Assembly (NCBI GenBank): GCA_025800385.1
Contig: JAOXRS010000254.1
Location: forward strand, 1 to 48,880
DNA length: 48,880 nt
Direction: 5' to 3'
DNA from: Candidatus Albibeggiatoa sp. nov. NOAA
GTDB taxonomy: Bacteria > Pseudomonadota > Gammaproteobacteria > Beggiatoales > Beggiatoaceae
In this document: one piece after another, positions 17,939 through 26,457 of the stretch
How the letters are laid out: every line of letters starts with the position of its first letter
Position numbering within the stretch: position 1 is the stretch's first letter
The notes under the pieces: model-generated
What the model was told of the DNA's origin: nothing
Database searches by the model: none
The model's input: the letters and a program-made list of their open reading frames with translations, nothing else
Program-made: the position numbers and the translations under genes

Positions 17939-19324
17939 TTATCCGCGTCGCCAAGTTGTACCGCCAGCCCCATCTTCCAATGTGACCCCTTTATCTTTTA
18001 ACTCATCACGAATACGATCCGCTTCCGCCCAATCTTTATTCGCCCGTGCTGCGTTACGTTGTGCAATTAAGTCATCAATCGCTTCTGCACTTAATTCAAC
18101 TTCACCACCTAATTGTTGTAAAAACTGCTCAGGATCAGATTGTAATAAACCTAGAATTAAACCGAGTTGACGCAATTCATTGGCAAGTAAAGTGGCTTTT
18201 TTGATGTCTTGCTCACGAATTTTGTTAATATCACGGGCTAAATCAAATAATACCGCTAAAGCATCGGCTGTATTAAAATCATCGTCCATCGCTTCATGAA
18301 AACGCTCGTAATAGCTGTTGTCATCGTCAGATTCTTCAGAGACAGGCAAACCACGTAATGCAGTATATAAACGGGTTAATGCTTGTTGTGCATTGTCTAA
18401 ATGCTGATCGGAGTAATTGAGTGGGCTGCGGTAATGGCTGCCAAGAATAAAGTAACGCACCACTTCAGGTTGATATTTGTCTAACACTTCACGCACGGTA
18501 AAGAAGTTACCTAAAGACTTAGACATTTTTTCCTCATTCACGCGCACAAAGCCATTGTGAACCCAGTAGTTAACATACTGCTCACCTGTTGCGCCTTCAG
18601 ATTGAGCGATTTCATTTTCATGGTGAGGGAATTGTAAATCTGCCCCACCACCATGAATATCAAAGTGATTACCTAAGCAAGAAGTTGACATGGCAGAACA
18701 TTCAATATGCCACCCCGGACGGCCGTTGCCCCAAGGTGATTCCCAGCTAGGTTCTTCAGGTTTTGCGCTTTTCCATAATACGAAGTCTAACGGGTCTTGC
18801 TTATTATTATCCACATCAACCCGTTCGCCTGCACGTAAATCATCCAATTTTTTGCCAGACAACTTACCATATTGTTCAAACTTATTAACCGCATAATATA
18901 CGTCGCCGTTATCAGCTTGATAAGCATAACCATTGTCAAATAGTTTTTGGATTAAATTGGTAATATCTTCAATGCTTTCCGTGGCTTTTGGCTCACTATC
19001 TGGTGGTAACACACCCAAAGCGTTAGAGTCTTCATGCATGGCTTGAATAAAACGAGTGGTCAAATTGTGGAAATCTTCGCCGTTTTCATTCGCCCGTTGA
19101 ATGATTTTGTCATCAATATCAGTAATATTACGGATATAGTTCACGTCATAGCCGATTTCACGTAAATAGCGAACAATTGTGTCAAATACAACCATGACTC
19201 GAGCATGTCCAATATGACAATAGTCGTATACGGTCATGCCGCACACATACATATTGACTTTGCCTTCTTGAATCGGTTTAAAAACTTCTTTTTGTTTACT
19301 TAAACTGTTGTAGATGCTCAACAT
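17939..19324 (-). CDS. cysS: Cysteine--tRNA ligase
   Basis: 461 residues, normal length. Zinc ligand Cys28 in YVCGMTVYD, the HIGH motif as HIGH at 37-40, second zinc Cys in WHIECSAMS (about 209), the HGGGADLQFPHHENE block with zinc His and Glu, and KMSKS (about 266-270). The C-terminal end has DALA/anticodon-binding features with the conserved KDKGVTLEDG...TTW. It charges tRNA-Cys with cysteine in the cytosol. It is transcribed as a single gene between two gaps; no partner is close. Confidence 0.98.
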   Translation of the reverse strand: MLSIYNSLSKQKEVFKPIQEGKVNMYVCGMTVYDYCHIGHARVMVVFDTIVRYLREIGYDVNYIRNITDIDDKIIQRANENGEDFHNLTTRFIQAMHEDSNALGVLPPDSEPKATESIEDITNLIQKLFDNGYAYQADNGDVYYAVNKFEQYGKLSGKKLDDLRAGERVDVDNNKQDPLDFVLWKSAKPEEPSWESPWGNGRPGWHIECSAMSTSCLGNHFDIHGGGADLQFPHHENEIAQSEGATGEQYVNYWVHNGFVRVNEEKMSKSLGNFFTVREVLDKYQPEVVRYFILGSHYRSPLNYSDQHLDNAQQALTRLYTALRGLPVSEESDDDNSYYERFHEAMDDDFNTADALAVLFDLARDINKIREQDIKKATLLANELRQLGLILGLLQSDPEQFLQQLGGEVELSAEAIDDLIAQRNAARANKDWAEADRIRDELKDKGVTLEDGAGGTTWRRG

Positions 19325-19501
19325 GGCTTTTGCTATTAAAATGTCCTGTAAAATGAGCAGTGTAGCAGAAATATTGGTGAAAATCTGATTTTCTTAATGA
19401 TAATTGGCGGCTTTCAGATTGAGATAGGAATTTGAGAGGGGCAGCGTGTGGATAAATAGGTTTTAAAAGAGCACGAGTCAGAAACCCATGCCCTTAGAAA
19501 A

Positions 19502-20275
19502 TTACATTGCGGTGGTGCTGAAGCCACAATCGACATAAGTAATTTCACCTGTGATGCCTGATGCTAAATCAGAACACAAGAAAGCCGCAGTATTGCCCAC
19601 TTCTTCAGTAGTAACGTTACGACGCAATGGTGTACGGTTTTTCACGTAATCCAACATATTTTTAAAATCACTGATACCAGATGCCGCTAAAGTACGGATA
19701 GGCCCTGCTGAAATACCATTGACGCGTACGCCTTTTTCTTCACCTAAGCTGTAAGCCATAAAACGTACATTGGCTTCTAAGCTGGCTTTGGCTAAGCCCA
19801 TCACATTGTAATTTGGCATAGAACGCACTGCGCCCAAGTAGCTTAACGTTAACATTGAACCATTTTCGGACAACATGTCTTTACCCGCTTTCGCCAAGGC
19901 AGAAAAACTATAAGAACTGATTTCATGCGCAGTCAAAAAGCCTTCACGCGTGGCATTTTCTAAATATGCACCTTTTAATTCCTCTCCCGGTGCAAACGCC
20001 ACAGAATGAATAATGCTATCTACGTTATCCCAAGATTGTTTTAAAGTTTCGAATACGCCTGTAATATCTTCATCCTTTGCCACATCACAAGGAATCGTGA
20101 TATTTGAATCGAATTCAGCCGCCATTTTAATCACGCGATCTTTTAATTTTTCATTCTGATAGGTGAATGCTAACTCTGCGCCTTCGCGGTGCATCGCTTT
20201 TGCAATACCATATGCAATTGAACGGTTACTGGCTAAACCCACAATCAGTACACGTTTTCCTGCCAAAAATCCCAT
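19502..20275 (-). CDS. fabI: Enoyl-[acyl-carrier-protein] reductase (NADH)
   Basis: 257 residues from ATG 20275 (MGFLAGKRVLIVG). I chose this start because AAGGAG lies six bases upstream and because it puts the catalytic residues at Tyr146, Tyr156 and Lys163, the same numbers as in E. coli FabI; the longer frame would start 24 bases upstream. The N-terminal part has the FabI-type nucleotide-binding segment GLASNRSIAYGIA. It catalyses the last step of each fatty acid elongation cycle in the cytosol and is the usual target of triclosan-type inhibitors. The DUF815 ATPase gene lies upstream on the same strand with a 76-base gap. Confidence 0.97.
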   Translation of the reverse strand: MGFLAGKRVLIVGLASNRSIAYGIAKAMHREGAELAFTYQNEKLKDRVIKMAAEFDSNITIPCDVAKDEDITGVFETLKQSWDNVDSIIHSVAFAPGEELKGAYLENATREGFLTAHEISSYSFSALAKAGKDMLSENGSMLTLSYLGAVRSMPNYNVMGLAKASLEANVRFMAYSLGEEKGVRVNGISAGPIRTLAASGISDFKNMLDYVKNRTPLRRNVTTEEVGNTAAFLCSDLASGITGEITYVDCGFSTTAM

Positions 20276-20351
20276 TGACTTCTCCTTGTTTTCATCCAAT
20301 GTTGTCGCATCCGAACGCTATAGTTTAATCGTTTCTATGCAAAATCAAAAA

Positions 20352-21224
20352 TTATGAATGCGAAAATATTTCTTGTCCTGCCCAATCACGCGCAAATTGC
20401 CATGCACTACGCCCGCTTCGAGAACCTCTTGCTAATGCCCATTGTAAGGCTGCTGTTCGCATTGCCGCTTTATCGTATTTGGTTAAACCTAATTCTTCTA
20501 ACCAATATTCCACAATCTCAAGATATTCTTCTTGCTTAAATGGATAAAATGACAGCCAAATCCCAAAACGTTCCGACAGTGAAATTTTTTCTTCAATCGC
20601 TTCACTGTAATGTAATTCACCTTCAACATGTTTAGATTGCAAATTATCACTCATGTATTCAGGCATTAAATGGCGGCGGTTAGAGGTTGCATAAATCAAT
20701 ACATTATCGGGTGCAGCACTGATTGAGCCATCCAGAATGCTTTTCAACGCTTTATAACTGGCATCATCTTGCTCAAAAGACAAGTCATCGCAGAAAATAA
20801 TAAAACGATATTTCACTTGATATAAGGTTTCTACAATCTCGGGCAGATCAATCAAGTCCTGTCTATCCACTTCGATTAACCGTAAGCCTTCTTGTGCATA
20901 TTGATTGAGCAAGGCTTTGATTAAAGAAGATTTCCCCGTACCTCGTGAACCCCAAAGCAAAATATTATTGGCAGGTTTGCCGCGTAAAAATTGTACCGTA
21001 TTGCGTTCGCATATGGTTTTTTGCTGCTCAATGCCTTGTAAATCGATTAAGCGAATTTGGTGTGGGTGGTTGATTGGATGGAAATAGCCTTGTTCCTCTT
21101 GCTTACGCCAGCGATAGGCTAATGCTTGCTCCCAATCAGGTGCTTCCTGTTCAGTTAAAAAACGGTCTTCTAAAAAAGTCAGAAATTTATCAATACGTTT
21201 GAGCATTTTTTTTGGTGTAGACAT
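20352..21224 (-). CDS. DUF815-family AAA-type ATPase
   Basis: 290 residues. Walker A GSRGTGKSS at 92-100, Walker B FIIFCDDLSFE at about 141-151, sensor-like YATSNRRHLMPE at about 178-189, and the family hallmark EEKISLSERFGIWLSFYPF near 214. The N-terminus (1-80) is the usual DUF815 extension, PINHPHQIRLIDLQGI. These soluble P-loop proteins are widespread in proteobacteria with no assigned function. The gene is 76 bases upstream of fabI on the same strand, perhaps co-transcribed. Confidence 0.92.
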   Translation of the reverse strand: MSTPKKMLKRIDKFLTFLEDRFLTEQEAPDWEQALAYRWRKQEEQGYFHPINHPHQIRLIDLQGIEQQKTICERNTVQFLRGKPANNILLWGSRGTGKSSLIKALLNQYAQEGLRLIEVDRQDLIDLPEIVETLYQVKYRFIIFCDDLSFEQDDASYKALKSILDGSISAAPDNVLIYATSNRRHLMPEYMSDNLQSKHVEGELHYSEAIEEKISLSERFGIWLSFYPFKQEEYLEIVEYWLEELGLTKYDKAAMRTAALQWALARGSRSGRSAWQFARDWAGQEIFSHS

Positions 21225-21344
21225 AATACATCATCGCCTAAATGATAAGAATATAGTAGAAAGTTAAGCAAACAATATGCGAGATAGAACTTAGGCCTAT
21301 TGTGGTGATGTACTTTTGTAAATTAAAGATGAGCATATTGCAAA

Positions 21345-22637
21345 TTATGCACTAATGACCCATTTAATCGTGATGTCATCTTGTAACAGAGCTTGAAACT
21401 GTTCATCTACACCTATGTTGGGAATCGCTACCAATTGGTTTTTATAATAAATCAAGGGCAGAAACGGGCGTAACCATGGTAAGATATGAGATTGTTGCAG
21501 CAGTTTTTTTACATTTCGGGTATGTCCCCGCAAATACAATTTTTCACCGCCTTGTCTAAATTTGACTTGTAGCGTAGTTTCTAAAATTGCACCGTTACCA
21601 AAATGAGCTTGCAACTGTCCAATCGGTAAATCTAACGTCTGCTGAGGATGCCAATCAAAAACCAATCCAGTTGGAGGCTGTGGCAATTCAGACATAGCAA
21701 ACAGTGTATTTTGATAACGTCTTACTTCCACATTTGCCCATTTGATTAACGGCTGTGCATCCTGTTTAGCTTGTATACATTCGGTTAAAATTTGTTGTAA
21801 ATGCAAAGTTGATGGCATGATGAAGTTTTTAATTTTCAACCAATAACGAATCACATTGCGTTGTCGTGCTTCAGATAATGTCTGTAAAGCCGTTATATCT
21901 AAGTTTTGCTGTGGTGTTTGGCATAACTGTAAATCTTGTTCTGCTAATTCTTGCAATAGTGTATTGGCTTCGGCTTGATGCTGTGCAACACGACCTAAAG
22001 CTTGGTTAATCTGTGGCCAACGCTGCGATAAAGCTGGAATCATTTCATGACGCAAAAAGTTGCGCTCAAAGCGAGTGTCTTGATTGCTGCCATCTTCAAC
22101 CCATCGTAATTGCTTTGCCTTTGCATACTCTACAATTTGCTGACGAGAGCAATGTAAAAAAGGCCGCCCTAACCAACCTTGTCCAAATTGGATGAAACTA
22201 GGCATTGCTGCCAAACCTGCTACACCTGACCCTCGAAATAATTGTAATAATACCGTTTCTGTTTGGTCATCAGCATGTTGCGCAGTCAAGACAATATCAT
22301 TTTCAGATATGAGATGTTGAATCGCGTCATAACGTGCGTCACGTGCCAAAGCCTCAATACTGTCGCCTGAATCTATATCAATATCGACATGAATCAAATG
22401 AAAATCAATATTTAATTGCTGGCAAACCCGTGAACAATGTTGCGCCCAATCATCCGCTTGAGCCTGCAAACCATGATGAATATGAATCGCGTGCACAGTT
22501 GCGGAAGGTGGTTGCTGGGCTAAGAGATGCAATAACACATGCGAATCCACACCACCACTGTATGCAATCCAGATATGTTGTGTTGTGGGGAGTGTGCTTA
22601 GAAAGTTGGAGAGTTGTGTTGCTAAAGAGATTGGCAT
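21345..22637 (-). CDS. tilS: tRNA(Ile)-lysidine synthase
   Basis: 430 residues. The N-type ATP pyrophosphatase loop SGGVDS is at 27-32, followed by HIHHGLQAQADDWAQHC and TAQHADDQTETVLLQLFRGSG, both typical of TilS. The C-terminal region (about 350-430) has the GGEKLYLRGHTRNVKKLLQ block of the tRNA-binding domain. It converts the wobble cytidine of tRNA-Ile(CAU) to lysidine and is essential. The gene lies 57 bases downstream of bamD on the same strand, so they may share a transcript. Confidence 0.97.
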   Translation of the reverse strand: MPISLATQLSNFLSTLPTTQHIWIAYSGGVDSHVLLHLLAQQPPSATVHAIHIHHGLQAQADDWAQHCSRVCQQLNIDFHLIHVDIDIDSGDSIEALARDARYDAIQHLISENDIVLTAQHADDQTETVLLQLFRGSGVAGLAAMPSFIQFGQGWLGRPFLHCSRQQIVEYAKAKQLRWVEDGSNQDTRFERNFLRHEMIPALSQRWPQINQALGRVAQHQAEANTLLQELAEQDLQLCQTPQQNLDITALQTLSEARQRNVIRYWLKIKNFIMPSTLHLQQILTECIQAKQDAQPLIKWANVEVRRYQNTLFAMSELPQPPTGLVFDWHPQQTLDLPIGQLQAHFGNGAILETTLQVKFRQGGEKLYLRGHTRNVKKLLQQSHILPWLRPFLPLIYYKNQLVAIPNIGVDEQFQALLQDDITIKWVISA

Positions 22638-22694
22638 GTGATCGCCTGCATTCCAACGGCGTGCAAAAAGACCGCTGGAACGAGAAAAATAGAA

Positions 22695-23468
22695 TTAATT
22701 AATAACCGTGTTTTCAACCGTCGCAATGCCTTCATAATCTGGATAGTTGGCTTTTAAAACCCGTAGCGCATCTTCATACAAAGGATGTAAATCTAAAATT
22801 TTGTACGCTTTCGCCATCAAAGTTAAAGCTTCAGGCATATCGGGTGAGTTTGGATAACCTTCGACCACGGTTTTGGCGCGATTGGCTGCTGCTAAATATG
22901 CACCACGTTTGATATAATATTCAGCTACATGCAATTCATACCGTGCTAAGTTATTGTGTAAATACACCATACGCTGGCGAGCATCTTCGCTGTATTTACT
23001 ATTTGGGAAACGCTCAACCAATTCAGAAAAGTTCTCAAACGATGCTTTGGCCGCCGACGCATCACGCTGAGACTTATCTAGTTTCACAATGCGATCCACT
23101 AAACCTGAATTCATTTCAAAATTAACCAAGCCTTTGAGATAATACGCATAATCAATGTTAGGATGGCGCGGATAAAACTTGATAAAACGGTCAGCAACCG
23201 CAATCGCTGATTCTGGTTCGCCATATTTATAATAAGCGTAAATCATGTCTAATTGGGCTTGTTGCGCGTAGCGGCCTAATGGATAACGGGCTTCTAACAG
23301 TTCATAATAGCGGATGGCTGAATCAAAATCGCTTTCATTGAGGAAATTTCTCGCTTCAGCATAGATTTGTTGTGCTGTCCAATCCGCAGTTTTATTTTCT
23401 GTATCGCGTAAAGCACTGCAGCTGGCTAAGCTAAGCAAACAAATTGCAATCAAGAGTAACTTTTTCAT
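22695..23468 (-). CDS. bamD: Outer membrane assembly lipoprotein BamD
   Basis: 257 residues from ATG 23468. The start is set by a lipoprotein signal MKKLLLIAICLLSLASCS with lipobox Cys17; the longer frame would put 13 unlikely residues in front. TPR-like repeats (YYELLEARYPLGRYAQQAQLDMIYAYYK, then YPRHPNIDYAYYLKGL) identify BamD/ComL. It is anchored to the inner leaflet of the outer membrane and works with BamA in beta-barrel insertion. The gene is divergent from rluD with 24 bases between the start codons, an arrangement also known from enterobacteria. Confidence 0.95.
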   Translation of the reverse strand: MKKLLLIAICLLSLASCSALRDTENKTADWTAQQIYAEARNFLNESDFDSAIRYYELLEARYPLGRYAQQAQLDMIYAYYKYGEPESAIAVADRFIKFYPRHPNIDYAYYLKGLVNFEMNSGLVDRIVKLDKSQRDASAAKASFENFSELVERFPNSKYSEDARQRMVYLHNNLARYELHVAEYYIKRGAYLAAANRAKTVVEGYPNSPDMPEALTLMAKAYKILDLHPLYEDALRVLKANYPDYEGIATVENTVIN

Positions 23469-23492
23469 AATTTTTATAACGTTTAGAGAACA

Positions 23493-24452
23493 ATGACGAC
23501 AACACATTTTAGCACAGAAATTCCGTTGACAATGGCAGGCTATCGTTTAGATAAGGCACTGGCTGAACTGTTTCCAGACTATTCGCGTGCCCGTTTGCAG
23601 CAATGGATTAAGCAAGGGCAAGTTTTAGTTGATGATGAAAAAATGCGCGGCAAGGATAAGGTGCAAGGCGGGGAGCAAATCGAAATTCAAGCCGAAATTC
23701 CTCAAGCAGTGACATGGCAGGCGCAAGATATTCCACTGGATATTTGTTATGAAGATGAAGATATTCTGATTATCAATAAACCTGCGGGCTTGGTGGTGCA
23801 TCCCGGAGCAGGCAATCAAGACGGTACATTGGTCAATGCCTTATTAAATCATGCGCCAGAATTGGATCGGATTCCTCGCGCGGGCATTATCCACCGTTTG
23901 GACAAAGACACCAGTGGTATTTTAGTGGTTGCCCGTTCTATTGCGGCTCACACCCATTTAACTGAACAATTGCAAGCGCGTGAGTTTCTGCGTGAATATC
24001 AAACCATTGTGAATGGGACGATGATTTCTGGTGGTATGGTAGATGCGCCAATTGGTCGTCATCCGACATTGCGTACTCGTATGGCTGTAACGGATAGCGG
24101 TAAACCTGCGATTACCCATTATCGAGTTAAAAACCGTTTTCGTGCCCACACCCATTTAAATGTGAAATTGGAAACAGGTCGCACGCATCAAATCCGTGTA
24201 CATTTGGCTTATATTAGATACCCATTAGTTGGTGACCCTGTTTATGGCAAACGCCTTATTTTACCCAAACAAAGTAGCGAGTCATTTACACAAGTACTAA
24301 AAGACTTTAACCGTCAAGCCTTACATGCCGCGACTTTAGGTTTACAACATCCAACTAAAAATGAGTGGATGCAATGGTCTGTGCCTATACCTGCTGATAT
24401 GCAGCAACTTTTAGATGAATTAAAACGTGATTTGGAACAATTCCCAAGTTAA
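23493..24452 (+). CDS. rluD: 23S rRNA pseudouridine(1911/1915/1917) synthase
   Basis: 319 residues. An S4 RNA-binding domain (about 15-75) is followed by the RluA-family catalytic domain with motif HRLDKDTSG at 134-142, catalytic Asp137, and the conserved LETGRTHQIRVHLAYIRYPLVGDPVYG. The length and S4 domain fit RluD, and the neighbour bamD supports it. It modifies helix 69 of 23S rRNA. The usual downstream laccase-domain gene (yfiH/pgeF) is not present here. A hairpin follows at 24465-24496. Confidence 0.93.
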   Translation: MTTTHFSTEIPLTMAGYRLDKALAELFPDYSRARLQQWIKQGQVLVDDEKMRGKDKVQGGEQIEIQAEIPQAVTWQAQDIPLDICYEDEDILIINKPAGLVVHPGAGNQDGTLVNALLNHAPELDRIPRAGIIHRLDKDTSGILVVARSIAAHTHLTEQLQAREFLREYQTIVNGTMISGGMVDAPIGRHPTLRTRMAVTDSGKPAITHYRVKNRFRAHTHLNVKLETGRTHQIRVHLAYIRYPLVGDPVYGKRLILPKQSSESFTQVLKDFNRQALHAATLGLQHPTKNEWMQWSVPIPADMQQLLDELKRDLEQFPS

Positions 24453-24464
24453 TTTTGAATATTG

Positions 24465-24496
24465 GGGCTGGCACTTTTGATGAGGATTGCCAGTCC
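24465..24496 (+). terminator. Hairpin after rluD
   Basis: GGGCTGGCA (24465-24473) pairs with TGCCAGTCC (24488-24496), nine pairs with one G-U. It lies 13 bases after the rluD stop. No T-tract follows, so termination strength is uncertain. Confidence 0.45.
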
Positions 24497-24629
24497 TAAA
24501 GCCTACATAATATGATCCTGATTTTGTGACAAATAAAAAGGCTGATTGGTTGTTTCGACATTTTGTATAACGGCCAGAATCTGAAACAGGTACAATAACA
24601 ACGGTTATTCCCATCCAAAAAATAATATT

Positions 24630-26378
24630 ATGGATTTATTCTTTAGCTTGATTAATCATGGTTTTGTACCTTGGCTGCTGGCATTGGGTATTGTTGGCCT
24701 TGGTATTGGCGTGTGGGTGAGTTTGCGGTTAAGGATTGCTGAATTTTTACAACAACTCAATGCAATTCAAACCAAGCTAGATGCCATTCCACCTGATGAG
24801 TTTGTCGATCATTATGAGGAATTTAACGAATATATCAGCCAGTATCCGCTTTTTTCACATCAATGGGCAACATTTCGCCAGACGTTGATTTTGCCTAATT
24901 CTGATGATGAATATGCCATTTATTACACCAATCGTCCCAATATATATTTCAATCAAACCACGCTGGTTTCTCCCCAACTGAATTTAAATCTATATCAAGC
25001 TGTGCCAAATATTTTAGTGGGTATTGGCTTATTTTTTACTTTTATTGGCTTGATCGCCGCACTGTGGTTTGCCAGTGAAGGGGTGGCTGCGGAAAACGTG
25101 GAAGAGGCAAAAGCTGCTTTAAGTGAATTATTACACGCCGCGACATTTAAATTTATCACTTCGGTAGCGGGCTTGATGGCTTCGATTGTATTTTCTTGGC
25201 GCGAAAAAGCCCATTTACATCAACTTAGCGAAAAATTACATGCTTTATGTTTGAGCTTAGAACAGCGTTTGTATTTCACCACTTTAGAACAATTAACTAA
25301 ACGTCAAGTTGATGAATCTAAACGCCAAACTGAACAATTGTCCCGTTTCAATAGTGAGTTGGCGGTTTCAATTGCTCATGCGTTAGAAGATGAGTTTACG
25401 GAAAAATTATTAGAAGCCATCCAGCCGTTAGCGGGCACAATTGAGGCGTTAGAATCTAAACTGACCAATATGAATCAAGATGCTTTGCAAAGTATGGTTG
25501 AACAATTTTCGCAAAGTTTACAAGGTGCAGCAGGTCAAGAAATGCAGCAAATGGCCACTACGTTACAAAGTTTGGAAGGTATTTTGGGTTCGTTGGGCGA
25601 TCAACTCAATCATTCTAGTTCTGAATTTACTCAACAAATGCAAGATGCATCAAGTGTTTTACAGCAAGGATTTTCTGAGGGTGCGAGTGAATTGGTGCAG
25701 CAACTTTCACAATCGATTCAATGTATTCAAGCGGAAACCAGTCAAGAAATGCAAAAAGCCACTGAGCCAATGCAACAGCTTTTAGTCTCGATGCAGGAAA
25801 TGAAAGCCAATATTGATGAGTCGAGTTTATCGTTACAACGTCAATTAACCAATGCAGCAGAGCATACGGCGGATACGTTATCTTCGGCCAGTGAAGAGTT
25901 TGGCAAGCAAATGCAGCAAACCACGCAAAGCTTGGGGCAGATTCGAGAGCAAATTGTGCATGTGGTACATGATACGATGCCCGCAATTGATAAGATGTTA
26001 CAGCAATTGAATCAAGTGCGTGAAGGTTTGAAAACCACGGAGTCAGGTTTACGCACTGCAACTCCTGCATTGATTAAAGCGACCAATCATGTGGAGGATT
26101 TAACAGATGTGGTGATGAGTTCAAGCAATGCTTTGATGGAAAGTGGTAACACGGTCGAAAAAGTCTGGAAAAAATATCAGAAGCATTTTGAAGGTGTGGA
26201 TAATGATGTGGGCAAAATGTTTCAAGAGTTATCGGTGGGTTTGGATAATTATCGCGATCAGGTGGAGAACTTCACAACCCAATTAGATGAAAGTCTAAAT
26301 CAATCTGTGAAATCATTGAGCGGTATGATCGTCGAATTAGTAGAAGCAATTGAGGAGTTAACCAGTCAGAAAAAATAG
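24630..26378 (+). CDS. ZorA-like MotA/TolQ/ExbB-type channel protein with a long coiled-coil tail
   Basis: 582 residues. Helix 1 at about 11-33, helix 2 at 126-149 (VPNILVGIGLFFTFIGLIAAL) and helix 3 at 172-192 (TFKFITSVAGLMASIVFSW) form the proton-channel core; the sequence of helices 2 and 3 matches ZorA of Zorya anti-phage systems as I know them. Residues 195-582 are a long Gln/Met-rich coiled coil, the cytoplasmic tail typical of ZorA. In Zorya, ZorA works with the peptidoglycan-binding ZorB plus ZorC/D or ZorE; none of these is next to it. The gene is convergent with the LRR-KAP gene and separated by a terminator. It may be an orphan, or act with a distant ZorB-like protein. Role in defence is inference. 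Confidence 0.75.
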   Translation: MDLFFSLINHGFVPWLLALGIVGLGIGVWVSLRLRIAEFLQQLNAIQTKLDAIPPDEFVDHYEEFNEYISQYPLFSHQWATFRQTLILPNSDDEYAIYYTNRPNIYFNQTTLVSPQLNLNLYQAVPNILVGIGLFFTFIGLIAALWFASEGVAAENVEEAKAALSELLHAATFKFITSVAGLMASIVFSWREKAHLHQLSEKLHALCLSLEQRLYFTTLEQLTKRQVDESKRQTEQLSRFNSELAVSIAHALEDEFTEKLLEAIQPLAGTIEALESKLTNMNQDALQSMVEQFSQSLQGAAGQEMQQMATTLQSLEGILGSLGDQLNHSSSEFTQQMQDASSVLQQGFSEGASELVQQLSQSIQCIQAETSQEMQKATEPMQQLLVSMQEMKANIDESSLSLQRQLTNAAEHTADTLSSASEEFGKQMQQTTQSLGQIREQIVHVVHDTMPAIDKMLQQLNQVREGLKTTESGLRTATPALIKATNHVEDLTDVVMSSSNALMESGNTVEKVWKKYQKHFEGVDNDVGKMFQELSVGLDNYRDQVENFTTQLDESLNQSVKSLSGMIVELVEAIEELTSQKK

Positions 26379-26403
26379 CTGTATTTATATATACAATCGT
26401 AAT

Positions 26404-26429
26404 TAGGGTATTCCTGTATTGATACCCTA
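26404..26429. terminator. Bidirectional terminator hairpin
   Basis: TAGGGTAT (26404-26411) pairs perfectly with ATACCCTA (26422-26429) around a 10-base loop, flanked by AAT and TTAAAT. It lies between the convergent ZorA-like and LRR-KAP genes. Confidence 0.65.
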
Positions 26430-26457
26430 TTAAATATCTAAGTTAATATTTTTCAGT

